Assembly (NCBI GenBank): GCA_047967505.1
Contig: CM106538.1
Strand: one strand, 5' to 3'
DNA from: Dipteris shenzhenensis
Lineage: Eukaryota; Polypodiophyta; Polypodiopsida; Gleicheniales
Length of the DNA stretch: 64,000 nt
Shown here piece after piece: positions 10,920-23,097 of this stretch. Position 1 is the stretch's first letter, and every line of letters starts with the position of its first letter. Made by a program: the position numbers and the translations under genes. The notes below the pieces were generated by a model. That model saw nothing but the letters and a program-made list of their open reading frames with translations. It was not told the DNA's origin and did no database searches.

Positions 10920-13296
10920 TCTTAACCAACATTCATGTAAAAAGTCCCTTCTCATCCCCTTTGGTTACTACAAGGACACGAACAATGGGTTTTGTTGTAT
11001 CTAAAGTATCAATCTTATTTTGTATGCTTCTAACAGATTATAGGAACTTTGGACTATCAAAAGAGTATTGTAAGGAATGTAATAGGGACCTTAATCAGAT
11101 TATCACATGGTGGGGTCCAAGGTGGCCTATCCCCTTAGTCGGATACCTTAAGCCCACAAGTCATCTCACAACTTTGTATCATTACTAGGCATTTTGTGTG
11201 TTGGGGGGGGAGGAGCCGGGCACAATTTGGTAACGTTTCATGCCTTCTAGATCACTTCTCTTTTGGAGATCATTAAGATCTCAAAATGCAAAGCTACCCA
11301 TGCACTTTACCTCTGTTGCTCTTGCTCTACACCTATTTTTTTTTTACTGCACCTTTTGTATTCTACACTAATATTTTATCGCTCCAATCTTGCATCTCAA
11401 CATCGTTACTAGAGTTAACACCCACATGTTGTAAATGTGCTATGTTTCTATTGTTCCCACGCACCTCTTGCTAGTCAATTGGTCATGTAAATGTGTACTA
11501 AGAATATTGCTCATGTGCTTTTATTGTTGCTCTTGGTACTCCTACGAACATTGCTCTTATGCTTTTATTGTTGCTCTTCGAGCACCTATGCAATTACACC
11601 TCTCATGTTGCTCTTGCTACCCTTGTATTGCAACTTCACCACTTGTATTTTGGGCTATAATGCGTAGAGTCGTTGAGTTTGATGGGGTGCTAAAAGACAA
11701 GGTAACTTCAAAAAATGATTTCCACTATGGCACAATGGGATCCATCCAATAGTACCATTCAGTGATTCTTGGTGGCTAAAATCGTGTAATAGTGGGAAAC
11801 CATGATTTGAGGCATAAAAGTTCATTTTCCTTCTAGAACACCATCAAAATTTCACATTCAATGAGATATAGAGTGCTTGAGTCTGTTGCATTGTACTAAT
11901 TGATGTTTTTTCATTGAGCTATTAATTAAAATATACAAGGATTACTTTTGGACTTATAGATTACTAAAGAGAGATGGGAAATTTTATTGAGAAATAAATA
12001 CACATGAAAGACACAACATACAAGAAATACTAAGTGCATATTTATAGCCACAAGGAGATATAGGATTATTCATTTGACCTCTATGTTTACTTTTTACGAA
12101 TCATTAATTGTTACTTAGCTTAAGACAAAATACATGCATGCATGTAAGAATATGATCCTCAAGAAAATAAGACTCCATAAAAATATTTTGAAAATTTTAA
12201 GAACCTTGTCATTATACCTCTGCTTTTGCTTCTTTGGAATCTTGCATGATAAAGATACACATGACTTATGTTTGAATGCTTAGCTATGCATCTATACGTC
12301 TCTTATTGTAGGCTAGTTGACCTGCTAGCATGGATGATCTTATTATTGGAATGGAATCTATAGGATGGGCCATAACAAGGCTATAGATTGATTTACCAAG
12401 TCATATGGTGATTTGAGTGATTGAGGGTAAGCTAGATGGTTTAAGAGCCTCATAATGGCTATACAAGTGGTGGTAAAGTTGATATGAGTAGTTAACGAAG
12501 TGAATTAGAAAAATCGATAGTGTGATTTTCTTCGGACTTGTAATAGAGTTGTGGCATTGTCAATACATTGAGTTGCAATGCAATGCGTGCCATTTGGATG
12601 ATCAAGACTCACAAATGTTCTATTCTCCATAAAATCTATATGAGGACGTATGAGGTGGAGATCGAGAAGAGCATGTCTTGATGCATTGCCCTAGATATTC
12701 TGAGACCTAATGGAAGCTTCATTGCCTTTTCACATCGGATCCTCAAGATTTCAAGATGGGAAATATCATGGAATAGGATGGATCCATTTCCATCCTCTAC
12801 ACCCTCCTTTATTGAGAGCCTTCAAGTGGGCTTTGGTTGTGTTTTTTTGGATGGAACGTTAGCATTGTTTGCTTGCTCTTGTGTGATCCTTTTAGATAAG
12901 AGGATGACCATATCTAATTTGTTGTGGGGCTTTGCAGGTTGATAGTTCGTTTATTAACATCATGTTTTGCATTTTCTTTGCCTTCATGTTTTTGATTGAT
13001 TTTGTAGTGGGGTTTTATGGCTACTTGTGTTTAATGTAATCATGTTTTTTGTTAGCTTTGCCTTCATGTGGCTTCTCATCTTCATTTTTCTTTGTTTATG
13101 ATAGATTTAGCAGGCAATTTTACCCTCCCTTTGTTTGGTGTCCTATTCTCTATAGATTTTTGATTTATCCAAAATCATTTTGCTTCATGCATGATGTCAT
13201 AACTGTGTGTGTTCATCCTACATTTCTACTATCTTTACTATACTTCAAACCAATATCATTGATACATCTAGAATCATATTGCTTCAATGCCCTTAT

Positions 13297-13755
13297 TGTT
13301 AGATATGCTCAATGCCCCACTCTCCTGGTAACCACCAGTGGTCCAAGGTGCTCAAGTTGTAAGGCCCCCATATGAGGAGAAGCCATCGAGACGCCCGGGA
13401 CACTGGATGGATCCTGACTTGCATGTTAGATGAGGTCTATCAATGAGACCGTTGATGGTAGTAAGGTGATTGTGTGGGAGCTTCTTATTCTTGCTGGGTT
13501 CGGGGGAGAGAGCTCCTGAGGTGACGGTATAGGAAATATTCCTTGAATATTCCATGGATGACTAGTCGGTTCCACCGACTAGGATGATTGGTCGGCTCCA
13601 CGGACTAGGTTGACTGGTCGGTTTTACCGACTACGTTGATCCGACTACCGCCCTTATAGATATAAAGAGGCGACCTCCCCAGTCCATTGTATCAGATCAA
13701 TTCAGATCAGATCAGATCTTCTAGCTAGTAGCTCTTCACCTAATATCTGTCTAGA
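13297..13755 (+). repeat. Truncated 5' LTR of copia element 3
   Basis: It matches the 3' LTR from its first base up to CTGTCTAGAT near 13755. It also lacks the segment from the 3' LTR around 15655-15730 (GGGGGCTAGCTGGC and neighbours). The last 160 or so bases, which would carry the 3' part of the LTR and lead to the primer site, are missing; the sequence passes straight into gag. Confidence 0.85.
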
Positions 13756-13757
13756 TG

Positions 13758-14900
13758 CCGACCTTCTACGAGCTTGGAAACGTAGGAACGCAGATGCTCT
13801 GTGTGCCTTGGTTACAAGTACTACTAATAGTGTTTTGACCTTGATTCAGCATACATCTAAGGCAACTGTGGCCTGGAACATATTGAAGAGTCAGTATGAG
13901 ATGCGAAATCAGCTCGCAGCTGAGAAGTTTAATGAAGGAGAGACAGCGGAGGCGTTCATAACCCGAATAAAAAATCTGTGTGACCATATGGCTTGTGCTG
14001 GGATACAAAAGACTAGCGAAGAGCTAGCTCGGCGGTGTCTCCGGATATGTCCACCAAGGCTTGATGGACTTGTAACAGCACTTAACACTCAGGTGAGACC
14101 CTAACCATTGTCATTTGAGGAGTTCTGTGCTTTACTTATGGAGGAGGAATTGCGGCTTAAAGCTCGAGATGGAGGCGACAATGGGGATGCTGAGTTCTCT
14201 GCCACTGCGAAAGGCAAAGGTGGTTCCTCTACCAAAGGTGAGTCCTCTACTAGTGGTGATAAAAAGAAGAAGGGCAGCAAGAAGAAGTTTCAGGGAGAAT
14301 GCTTCTACTGCAAGAAGAAGGGCCATGTGATTGCAAATTGCCCGGTCAAGAAAGCAGATGAAAAGAATGGTATCCTGAAGAAGACAGATAAGGGGGAAGA
14401 GATAGCTAGCACAGCAGAAGCAGAGTTGGATCTATTTCTGGCCATTGAGGAAGAGTGTTCCTCAGTTCAAGAAGCTTCAACCACTGATTCATGGGTATTG
14501 GATAGTGGTGCCTCTCGTCACATAACCTGCAAGAAGGGTCTATATTGTTCCATGCAGCCTCTACAGAAACCCATCACGATGACGGTTGGTAATAATGTGA
14601 AATGCCCTGTTGAGGGTACAAGTACGGTTTCATTTGTTTCTGTAAATGGAGATGTTAAGAAACTATCTAATGTGCTGTATGTTCCACAAATCAAGAGAAA
14701 TTTGCTATCAGTTGCTTTCATAACTGACCTTGACCATGAGGTGAGGTTGAACAAGACAGGAGCAAAAATTCTAGATAGTGCTGGCAATCTTGTTGGCACA
14801 GGAGTAAGGAGGAACAACCTAAATGATCTAAGTGCTCTTATAGCCATCGCTGGAGTGGGCACAAGAAAACTTTGGTACGAAAGATTCGGCCACTGTGAAG
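13758..14900 (+). pseudogene. copia gag-protease relic
   Basis: UBN2-type gag from RAWKRRNADALCAL through MACAGIQKTSEELARR, one stop at 14102-14104 before LSFEEFCALLMEEE, then a lysine-rich linker and a perfect zinc knuckle CFYCKKKGHVIANC (14302-14343). The aspartic protease motif WVLDSGASRHITC follows near 14490-14530 and the frame ends in the pre-integrase motif LWYERFGH at about 14890. Gag forms virus-like particles and the protease matures Gag-Pol. The knuckle and the catalytic D-S-G triad are intact, but there is no start codon region and one internal stop. Confidence 0.9.
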
Positions 14901-15417
14901 GGCACTCTTGATTATGGCATCACTTATGGTATGGGCACTTCCTTGGCTGGTCATTGTGACTCAGATTGGGCTGGAGATGTTGATTCTAGGAAATCAGTTT
15001 CTGGATATTGTTTCTCTTTAGGTTCAGGTATCTTCTCTTGGATCAGTAAGAAACAACCAACAGTGGCATTGTCTTCTATCGAGGCTGAGTATAAGGTAGC
15101 ATGTTTTGTTGCTTGTGAAGCAGTGTGGTTGAGAAGGATCTTATGGCACATGGGAGTACAAGAGGATGAGGCAACTGTGCTGAGGTACAACAATCAAAGT
15201 TGCTTGGCCATTTCTAAAAATCCAGTGTTTCATGCACGCACAAAACATATAGAGATTTAGTATCACTATGTGCATGATTTGATCGAGGATGGGATATCGG
15301 AATAATTAGTCTACTATCCAACAGAGCAAAATGGAGCAGATATCTTCACCAAGGCACTCAGGAAGGATCAGCTTCAGGGTCATCTTCAGAGACTCGGCAT
15401 TGCGCCAAGAAGGTAGT
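14895..15417 (+). pseudogene. copia RNase H relic fused to the deletion junction
   Basis: Right after the junction the frame shows TLDYGITYGMG, GHCDSDWAGDVDSRKSVSGY, LSSIEAEY and ARTKHIEI, all standard for the copia RNase H end, including the catalytic D (GHCDSDWAG) and E (SIEAEY). A TAG at 15258-15260 and a TAA near 15303 interrupt the C-terminal tail, which ends GADIFTKAL. RT proper is deleted. Confidence 0.9.
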
Positions 15418-15430
15418 TCACCTACGGGTG

Positions 15431-15445
15431 GACATTGAGGGGGGG
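15431..15445 (+). other. Polypurine tract of copia element 3
   Basis: GACATTGAGGGGGG lies immediately before the 3' LTR, the usual plus-strand primer position. Confidence 0.85.
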
Positions 15446-16131
15446 TGTTAGATATGCTCAATGCCCCACCCTCCTGGTAACCACCAATGGTCCAAGGTGC
15501 TCAAGTTGTAAGGCCCCCATATGAGAAGAAGCCATGTGTGAGCCCGAGACACCCGGGACACTAGATGGATCTTGACTTGCATGCCAGATGAGGTCTATCA
15601 ATGAGATTGTTAATGGTAGAAAGGTGATTGTGTGGGAGCCCCTTATTCTTGCTGGGGCCTGGGGGCTAGCTGGCCCCCACAGCTGGGGGGTCCTAAGGGG
15701 GCCAGCGGCCCCCTGGTGCGGGTTCGAGGGCGAGAGTCCCTAAGGCGACGATATAGGAAATATTCCATGAATATTCCATGGATGACTAGTCGGTTGCACT
15801 AGGTCGATTGGTCGGCTCCACCGACTAGGTTAACTGGTCGGTTTCACTGACTACGTTGATCCGACTACCACCCTCATAGCTCTATAAGGAGACGACCTCC
15901 CCAGTCCATTGTATCAAATCAGTTTATATCAGATCAGATCTTCTAGCTAGTAGCTCTTCACCTAGTATCTGTTTAGATCGCCATCTAAGCTCCACTGTGG
16001 GAGTGCATGGGTGGACGGAGCCATCATCTGTACTACATCAGTATTCAAGGGAAATTTTATTCTTCTCCAATTTGATGTGTACTCTCTATTCTTTGTTCAA
16101 TTTTTGTTCCACTGCGTCGTGTAATTTAACA
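15446..16131 (+). repeat. 3' LTR of copia element 3
   Basis: 686 bp from TGTTAGATATGC to GTAATTTAACA. It contains a TCGG/CCGA-rich segment (15780-15870) with several short direct and inverted copies of ACTAGTCGGT and a TATAAGGAGACG near 15881. Confidence 0.92.
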
Positions 16132-16136
16132 CTTAT
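16132..16136. repeat. Target-site duplication CTTAT (partner at 13292-13296)
   Basis: CTTAT lies directly outside both LTR termini, a perfect 5-bp duplication typical of copia integration. Confidence 0.9.
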
Positions 16137-16693
16137 TTCGTTTGTTCCTAAATTATGTTAAATAACCTCAAATCCAATGTTTGTAATTGCAGGAACCACA
16201 CCCGTCTCATACGCAACATTCCAAAATTCCTTATCTTCTACATGTTATCATGTCCCACACAAAGGGATTAGAAATTACTACAGATACTTATATTATAAAT
16301 GAAAGAAATAGAAAAAATGTGATAAAATCACTCGAATATAAGTTGGATAGGGGATAAAAGTTGTCCCAAGTCAATCATTATCATTCCTCCTTTCCCAAAA
16401 TCCCCATATAGTCACCTCTAAAGGAAGGTGGGAAAAGGGAAAATTTTTGTTTTTCCAAAAAACTGAGTACTAATAGTTATAACTAGAGATCATTGAGTTA
16501 ACTTAAAACATCCATGTCTATGGTATATCCATACAAAGGAAAAATTGTTCCCAAAATTTTCAATACTAGTCAAAAGTTGTAGGCAAAAGAGCAACAACTA
16601 CTAAAGGATGAGTATATGCATCAATCCATCCCGCCAGTAATAGACAACATGCTAGTGTAATGTTCAAAAACCTTCATCTGTAAATTTGGTTGA

Positions 16694-16800
16694 GAAGTGT
16701 GCCAACTCACCTGCGTCCATCCACAAAAAGGGCAAGTTAGAACAAGGACCTTTTAATGTGGGACTGCAGGCCTCCATGCTAGCACACAGTTGCTATCCAT
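16694..16800 (-). repeat. Dispersed approx. 100-bp repeat, copy 1
   Basis: The + strand has CAACTCACCTGCGTCCATCC and then GTGGGACTGCAGGCCTCCA. Related sequences lie near 29960-30060 and 62815-62920. On the minus strand each copy ends GCAG followed by GTGAGT, an ideal splice donor, so the repeat may be an old exon end. No product is recognised. Confidence 0.55.
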
Positions 16801-16909
16801 GTCACCCAACTTGACTTGCAATACTTCATATTTTGGCACTTGGACTCCCAAACGTATTCAATAAATGGTAAAAGAAACTACTCAATAAGGGGTAGTAATC
16901 ATTCCTACA

Positions 16910-17010
16910 AGATACTAAAATAAGAGTGATTCTTGTGTATTCTTCTTATAAAAAATCCATCTATATGTAAACCCACCATCATTAATCTCCCAGGTTTCTT
17001 ATTCTCTGTT
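16910..17010. repeat. Approx. 105-bp repeat flanking the Penelope-like copy A region, distal copy
   Basis: From AAGATACTAAA to ATCTCCCAGGTTTCTTATTC this matches 23098-23206 with roughly 88 percent identity by eye. The similarity stops abruptly on both sides. Confidence 0.85.
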
Positions 17011-19544
17011 AACTTGGGAGAGGACAGTTATACACCCAACTTATATTGCAGTTTTACAATGCAACTTATAAAAAATTAGTTTCAGTACAAAAGTTCCATA
17101 TAACCATATTATATCCACAACAATCTGAAACTTCATTAATGCAAAACCTTTCTACTCAAATCGAACACACGTTCCATAACCTTAGTAATTCCACCACTTC
17201 CCCTTTCAATGATATAGTAGAGGATATAACGAGAGGCCTACCATGAAATACATAGAGAAATCCAGTTTTCTCCCTTCGTGGAGTCTTCTTTAAGAGATTA
17301 CAGACGAAAATTGAAAAGATATTTCCTGTTCCAAAAATATTTAGAGTATGGTGAGATAACGTATATGGGACGCAACCCTTCTTATTAACCCATCGCACAC
17401 TCAGGTCCGCGACCTGTGAACATATGGGCTTCTTTTTTAGAGTCATGCGCAATGTGCACTCACCGTTTTGGGTGCATGTTCATGGCACTAGGCTCACGTA
17501 AACAAATTTTATGCACGATCCTCAGAGACAAAGCGTGACAGCTTAATCTAAATCACCATATACGACAGGGATACATCGATCGACTTCGCGTATTACTTGC
17601 CCGAAAGTGAAATCGCTGGCTCGAACGCGCTTCCTCCTTCTTGGCTGGCAGAGGCAAGTCACCCTAGTATTTTATGTAGCGTATCATTGGAGTTTGTGTA
17701 GGTACAAGCAACACTAGTTCACTATACTTCGTGGTGGCCACTTCGATATGCAATCGCTAAACCAAGACCACTCCCTCTCTCTGTTATCCAATATCGATGT
17801 CACAAAGTATATATAGCAGTGAGTGATACGAGGCATATCGAGCAGAGATCTACCCATCTAAAATGACGTTTCGGCATGTAATACCTGCTTTATATCCTGA
17901 TTACGTAGTTTCTCCCGAGCACCATATGACGGGCTATCAGCGCAACGATCTAATGGAGTACTACCACCCTCGATATTATCACAGGGCTGTGATGTCCAAT
18001 GCTATTAGTGAAGTGCTCAGCTTCTTTACTACTTCGCCTACAGGAAGAACGAACGGCATACTCATATTCTATGGACATATTACAAGCGTATAATCTCCTT
18101 TCTATCCTTGGTGGCGATATGACTTGTGGGTTTTCAAAAAGTATAGTCATGCCGTCTGTTATTATTCAGGGCTCCGTGTCGTTGCATATATCACTAGCGA
18201 GTGTCATCTTAGCTCCAAGCTATCCTAGGGCGTGCATCTCGCCCTCAACTGTTATAGAGATGCTTTCTAGATGTATCATCGACTGAACCTCCATATGACT
18301 TGGTCTTATTGTATGGCCTTTCGTTAGGGACATCGAGTCTCCATCGCACTAGGTCCACCATTCATATGGACCGTCTAGGAATCATCTCGGCTTCCTTGTG
18401 TCTCACAGGGACACTCAACCAATCGTTGGTCAACTGGGCACCCCATAATTTTCATCCAACACTTTGTGTTCTAACTGTTCACATACACAGCCATAGCGTC
18501 TTGTAAGGGGGACTGAGTAGGTATGCATGGAGGAGCTCGCTCTGGCGAGCATTCCAAGGGATGAATTTATCAAAGAAGTATCTCCTTTCTAGATGATGGA
18601 CGAGCTCATTGCGGCCGTTAGGCTAGCATATCCTTGCTCCCCCTCCAAGACTCAGCTAGTAACAATGGTGTGGTTCAAAGTACGAATGTCACCCGTTCTC
18701 TCGCCTCTTGAAATAAGATATACAATCCTTAGTTTGAGGGCCGTGTCTTGGCTCTTACAGCCTTGAGTATTTCCAGGTCATAACTCACTTGTGCTCCCTC
18801 CATAATTTGTTCTCTGTGTCGAGTCCTTTCTTTCAGTGGTATCATCGCCCACACCTACGTATTCAGCAAGTCGTTCACGTAGAAGTGTTGCCCCGTCTTG
18901 TGGCCTATCTAGCTTCTGCACTGGGGAGGACTCTCCCTCCAAGGGGGCCCTCTGGTACTTCTCCCATTAACTCATGGCTGGGGCTTCCTACCTCAACGTT
19001 GCTGCGAATCTCTGACACTACATCCCATAAATTCCATCCCTTGGTTACTATCAATTATGATATCTTTACATACCACAACGGTCACCCAACGATTCTATTG
19101 TTGGATTTTCACTACTAGTGAAGTCATTGACTACTAGTTAGATGGAGGAGACGTATATCATCCATCCTTAAATATGGATATCTTGGGGTTCTTCTAATAG
19201 AGGTACTTATTATTCCATGGTTTATGGAGGCCCCATGGTATCATCCATTGTGCACATCCATGTTTTCTCTTACATGTATATAAAATGCTACATCTCATGC
19301 ACTTCGCTTCTCAAGGGATCCAACTACGATATTTCTTTTCATCTATCTACATGTATATCCCTCCTCTTATATAAATGTAGCATATTAATAGTATAATCCA
19401 TATAGAAAGTATGAAGGTTATCTATACTATTATCTACACCACTCTGGGTATAAGTATTCCATTATTCCCAGTTAGCTTAACACATGTGTCTGTAAAATCT
19501 CATTGTCAAGATCAAACATATGTTAGAAATGGCCTCTCCTTCAT
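17011..19544. other. Intergenic block, higher GC, no gene recognised
   Basis: Several short frames exist on both strands but none has a domain, and none is shared with another part of the window. Base composition with many CG-containing words resembles block X at 23.2-26.0 kb, though the two do not align by eye. Confidence 0.5.
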
Positions 19545-19599
19545 AGGGAGGATGTGTGTATGTGTGTGTGTGTGTGTGTGTGACCCACCTACCACATAC

Positions 19600-19670
19600 C
19601 CGCAGGTCCAACACACAATCGAAGTGAGGGCAGTATACCGCCCATCACTATGGATTGGGTTGGACTACTG
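19600..19670 (-). ncRNA. Conserved 3' stem-loop of Penelope-like copy A
   Basis: The outer stem GTCCAAC (19606-19612) pairs with GTTGGAC (19659-19665). The inner hairpin AGTGAGGGC...GCCCATCACT (19623-19649) has one bulge. It sits just after the RT stop codon and before the CA/TG tract, and has a covarying counterpart at 26063-26123. Not a known ribozyme fold: the hammerhead core CUGANGA/GAAA is absent. Confidence 0.6.
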
Positions 19671-19699
19671 CCTATAATATATATATATATATATAAATT

Positions 19700-22600
19700 A
19701 TAAGTTCCTATGAGTTGTGGATTGTGGATGTGTACTTACCTAACCACTTTCTCATTTTTCGAAGGTCTAAGTTGCATCCCGGGAACTCCTGCTATAAGAA
19801 TCCTCTTATAAGTCTTCTACTCTTATCCCTCTTAAACCCATTCTTTTCAAAATTCCCGATCAATTTCTTAATTTGCCCAAAGGCATTGAAATCCTCTTTT
19901 TCAGTGTACAATATGGGCATCACTTAGGAAAGGATTACTTTTTCGGAGAATGAGAGGAGAATGATAGGGGTCGGTTACTAACATCCCAAATGAACGTACA
20001 TACTGGGTAGTCTAGGGACTCAGTTTTATCATATTTGTTCATCACTGCTACTCCATTGCTTTCATTAGTGACAGTAATGGACATACTTAAAAAATTAGTT
20101 CTTACTCCTCTTGTGATACCATCCTCCCCAATTTGTATATCCACTGTAGTGTCTTTTATTTCTAAGAATTGGAGGGGGTAAATCCAAATTGGATCGATCC
20201 CATCATTCTCTTGCACTCTGAAGAATTCTCCTGGGGAATCCACATTGATTAACAATATATCATTTATATATCTAAATGGGTGTTTGAATTTGGATAATCT
20301 CCCCCAATCCTTATTCTTTCATAATTTCTTAATGAAGTTAAACTCAATATAAATATAAATTACACCATAGGGGTAAGTAGGAAAATCCCATAGGTATGCC
20401 TGAGACTTGTTTAAACACATGCTCTCCTAATCTTAAGTGCATGTTTTCCAGGAGCCACATATTGATCATGATACATTCTTGTACAGACCAAGATATCAAG
20501 GTTTTGCTCCGTCTATCACTCCATGAGGCTTTCTTCCTACTCCAATTTAGGTTTAGATACCTCTTTTTCTTCCCTCTATAGGCCATACTGATGATTTTTT
20601 ATATGACCTTCTTCAACCCATATTATCTATCCAAAGGGATGTTTTCATAACATTTACCTATATCTGCAGTGAAGACCGAGTGGATCCTTTTTGGTAAATT
20701 TAATTTCACCTCATAGATGGAACTGACTATCCAAAATGCACTTACGGTAATGTTGGCTTCCGGTATAATTTGCTCTTAAAGATCCCTGGATGAATTCATG
20801 ATGGGATCCAAGCATGCTTGTAAAGAAACAGTGATCAATGATGCCAATTGAGAAAAGATACAAAGGTGTGCATTAGTAATCCATCTGAAAGTATTCTTGT
20901 GGGCTTTGAAGGTAGCCATTAAATATGGTAATGCATGGGAGTCCAAAGTAATATTTAAGTTAAAGTTTTGAATATCTTTGACCAGTCGGTTTAAGATGTA
21001 TGGGCTATCCACTCTTGCGAAGTCTCTGCTAGATACCCTTAGTATAGCTTGGTCGTAAATGAATTTCTTACAAATATACACTGGAGTCGAAGCTGACTTA
21101 TTTGTAGAAGTAATAAGAATGGAACTCGTTAGTCTTCCAACTCCCTTCTTAAAAGATGGTGTCCTCAAGGGATCCCCACTTCCAACAATGTTTAGTTTCT
21201 TCTTCTCAATTAGTTTCCTCAAATATTCAGTGCAAAATAATCCAAACTCCCTCTCCATTGGGTTCAACATTTCTAAAAACTTGGGACTTAATGTAATTAC
21301 TTGGCTCCAAATCATATACAATGCTTCTAGTGTCCCCGTAATACTCAACTGCTTTCTAGGGATATGTCCCAAACCCTTCTTCATATATTCCTTTAGACTT
21401 GTGTTCTCAATTATGATTTCATTATCAATAGTACATACATGTCCCCATTCCCTTTTTATGAATTTTCTAAAAGTATTAGTGTCACAGTGACATACAATCT
21501 TTGATCCATCCCTAAATATTGTCCTAGGTTTACAAAGCAAAGATGCTAAATTATTGGAAAACTTCCAAGCAATGCTAATATATTTCATGGTATCAATCAT
21601 ATTATCCATCTTGTGGTGGAAGAAAAAGTCCATAAATAGTTTTTTAATTGAAAATATTTCAAGTAGAGGGTTATCAAATAATGCATGCACAAAGATATTA
21701 GACTTCTTCTCTTTACTCATCAAAATTTCCTGTCAAGTGGTAACATCACAATACTCCTCAAGCGAACATCACATACTTGCCATCAATCAGTCCTTGTCAT
21801 CATAAAGTAGGTGCAGTACAGGAAGATTCTTGTTCTTTGTATCAGTGTATGACATGGTCTTACCCCCTCTTAGGATCTTTGATGGTCGTACCTGGGATTT
21901 CGGGCTATCCAAATGCACCGAACTCTCTGAAGGAGGTTGCCATTCAATCATCTTACTGGAATAGTAGTCCCTTGGTGAGTAATAAGCTATGCACCCCCGG
22001 CCCCTTGTATATCCGATGCATCTTGCTGATCTCCATCTTGCTCAAGATCCAAATGCTCTAGAGGGCAGCATCTCAAGGGACCGTAGCATGAGTTCCCCAT
22101 ACGACATCACTCTTGGTGATGGTTGGGGTAATAATGGAGCAAGGGGGTTCTTCTCCAAATTCTTAACTGGCTAATAAAACCAGCTCCCTCATGTAGAATG
22201 TGAGAGAAGCCTTGCAGGATATAACCATGTCACTAGCCTTCATAAATCAGAAAATCATAAATATTAGTAATTTTACTTTCAAATACCAACTATGCTTGAA
22301 TGAAAATATATTACACATGCCTTCATAAATAAAAGGAAGGAATTGAAGGCAGCTTTCAATGGTCTATTTGGAAAGAACGCTGGTAAGTTGTTCAACATAT
22401 ACCAAATTCCATGGTCATACCATAATGGTGGTTATGTGTGATGCTAATATTGAAGCTCTGCGCCTGCCTCTTTGCTTCCATTTTAAGATCAGCCAGAAAA
22501 AGCCACATATCTAGTGCAAACGGTGCTAACAAATTCATATCATGAAGTTCCCAAACTTTGTTATCATATGCCAACAATTCCGAATCAAATATCCGTGGAC

Positions 22601-23095
22601 GAAAATACGGATTAATATATGTATGTGTAGAGCTCTTTTTTGGAGTGACTGCAGTAGACATAAGTTGATCTGAAAATATATTCTCTTATATATCTTCTGA
22701 AAGACCCTCAAGGTCGCAGAAACTATGCTGTGTTGTGCTGGAAGAGGACCCTTTTGGTAGAGAAAAACACTTCAGACCCAAACTTTCAAGGGACAAAGGC
22801 CCCGCTGGGGGAGGGTGATTAGAATATATGAAGAGGTTCCTCATTGTATCAGGAGACTTTTCTACAAATTCCACCAAAGCAACATTATCCTATTCCATTA
22901 ACTGGTCCAAAGACAGAGATAATTGATTGATAACCTCTAGAATTTTCTCTGTATTGCCTTTACCAATTACTAAGATTTTCCACCAATCATTGATGGACAG
23001 TTGCATAACCATAGTAGTTTATTTGATTCAGGGTGTTCCTTCATTTTCTACATATCTAGGGCAACGATTCCATCATGGACTCTTTTATTCACCAT
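19700..23095 (-). pseudogene. Penelope-like reverse transcriptase protein, copy A
   Basis: The protein order on the minus strand is: an N-terminal region with WELHDMNLLAPF (about 22530-22570); a conserved block with CHCDTNTFRKFI, WGHV and GLGHIP (21723 downward); LPYLMATFKAHKNTFRW, matching the conserved Penelope-type P..L.K.HK segment; FTADIGKCYENIPL, RT motif A (about 20635-20680); GIPMGFSYLPLWCNLYL, RT motif B (about 20345-20395); and FRYINDILLI, RT motif C (about 20240-20270). Motif C reads Y-I-N-D where Y-x-D-D is required, so one catalytic aspartate is replaced. Stops and frameshifts separate at least five pieces. It would copy element RNA into DNA at the target. The Penelope-like call rests on these motifs and not on a database search; another non-LTR RT class is the alternative. 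Confidence 0.65.
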
Positions 23096-23097
23096 CC

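Larger units (their letters stand above)
9656..13291. other. Intergenic, no gene recognised
   Basis: Apart from local tandem repeats (10150-10340, 10466-10788) and an AT microsatellite, no coding region is supported. Short frames here lack similarity or conserved motifs and have low-complexity Cys/Leu/Phe-rich translations. Confidence 0.6.
13297..16131 (+). mobile_element. Ty1/copia element 3, internally deleted, with intact target duplication
   Basis: The element runs from TGTTAGATATGC at 13297 to TTTAACA at 16131 and is flanked by the perfect 5-bp duplication CTTAT. At 2.8 kb it is about half the usual size. It holds a truncated 5' LTR, gag lacking its N terminus, protease, a junction inside gag-pre-integrase, then the RNase H end, a polypurine tract and a full 686-bp 3' LTR. 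The 3' end of the 5' LTR, the primer site, integrase and nearly all of RT are gone, so the deletions postdate an otherwise normal insertion. Confidence 0.93.
19545..23095 (-). mobile_element. Penelope-like retroelement, copy A (5'-truncated)
   Basis: One continuous, frame-broken coding region on the minus strand from 23095 to about 19700, then a stem-loop (19606-19665) and a CA tract in element sense at 19553-19582, taken as the 3' end. The 5' end stops mid-protein exactly where the 105-bp repeat at 23098 begins, so it is 5'-truncated or broken. Copy A is a different subfamily from B and C, with roughly half the residues shared by eye. No GIY-YIG endonuclease was seen on either side. Confidence 0.65.

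Noticed and set aside
12640-12860. Possible LINE C-terminal zinc segment (E-E-H-V-L-M-H-C-P-R-Y-S) on the + strand
   Set aside because: The stretch resembles the end of plant LINE proteins, but it is short, interrupted by stops and has no RT upstream, so it is not supported as a feature.
14132-14862. Minus-strand frames 14132-14326 and 14518-14862
   Set aside because: They overlap the clearly recognisable copia gag-protease frame on the + strand.
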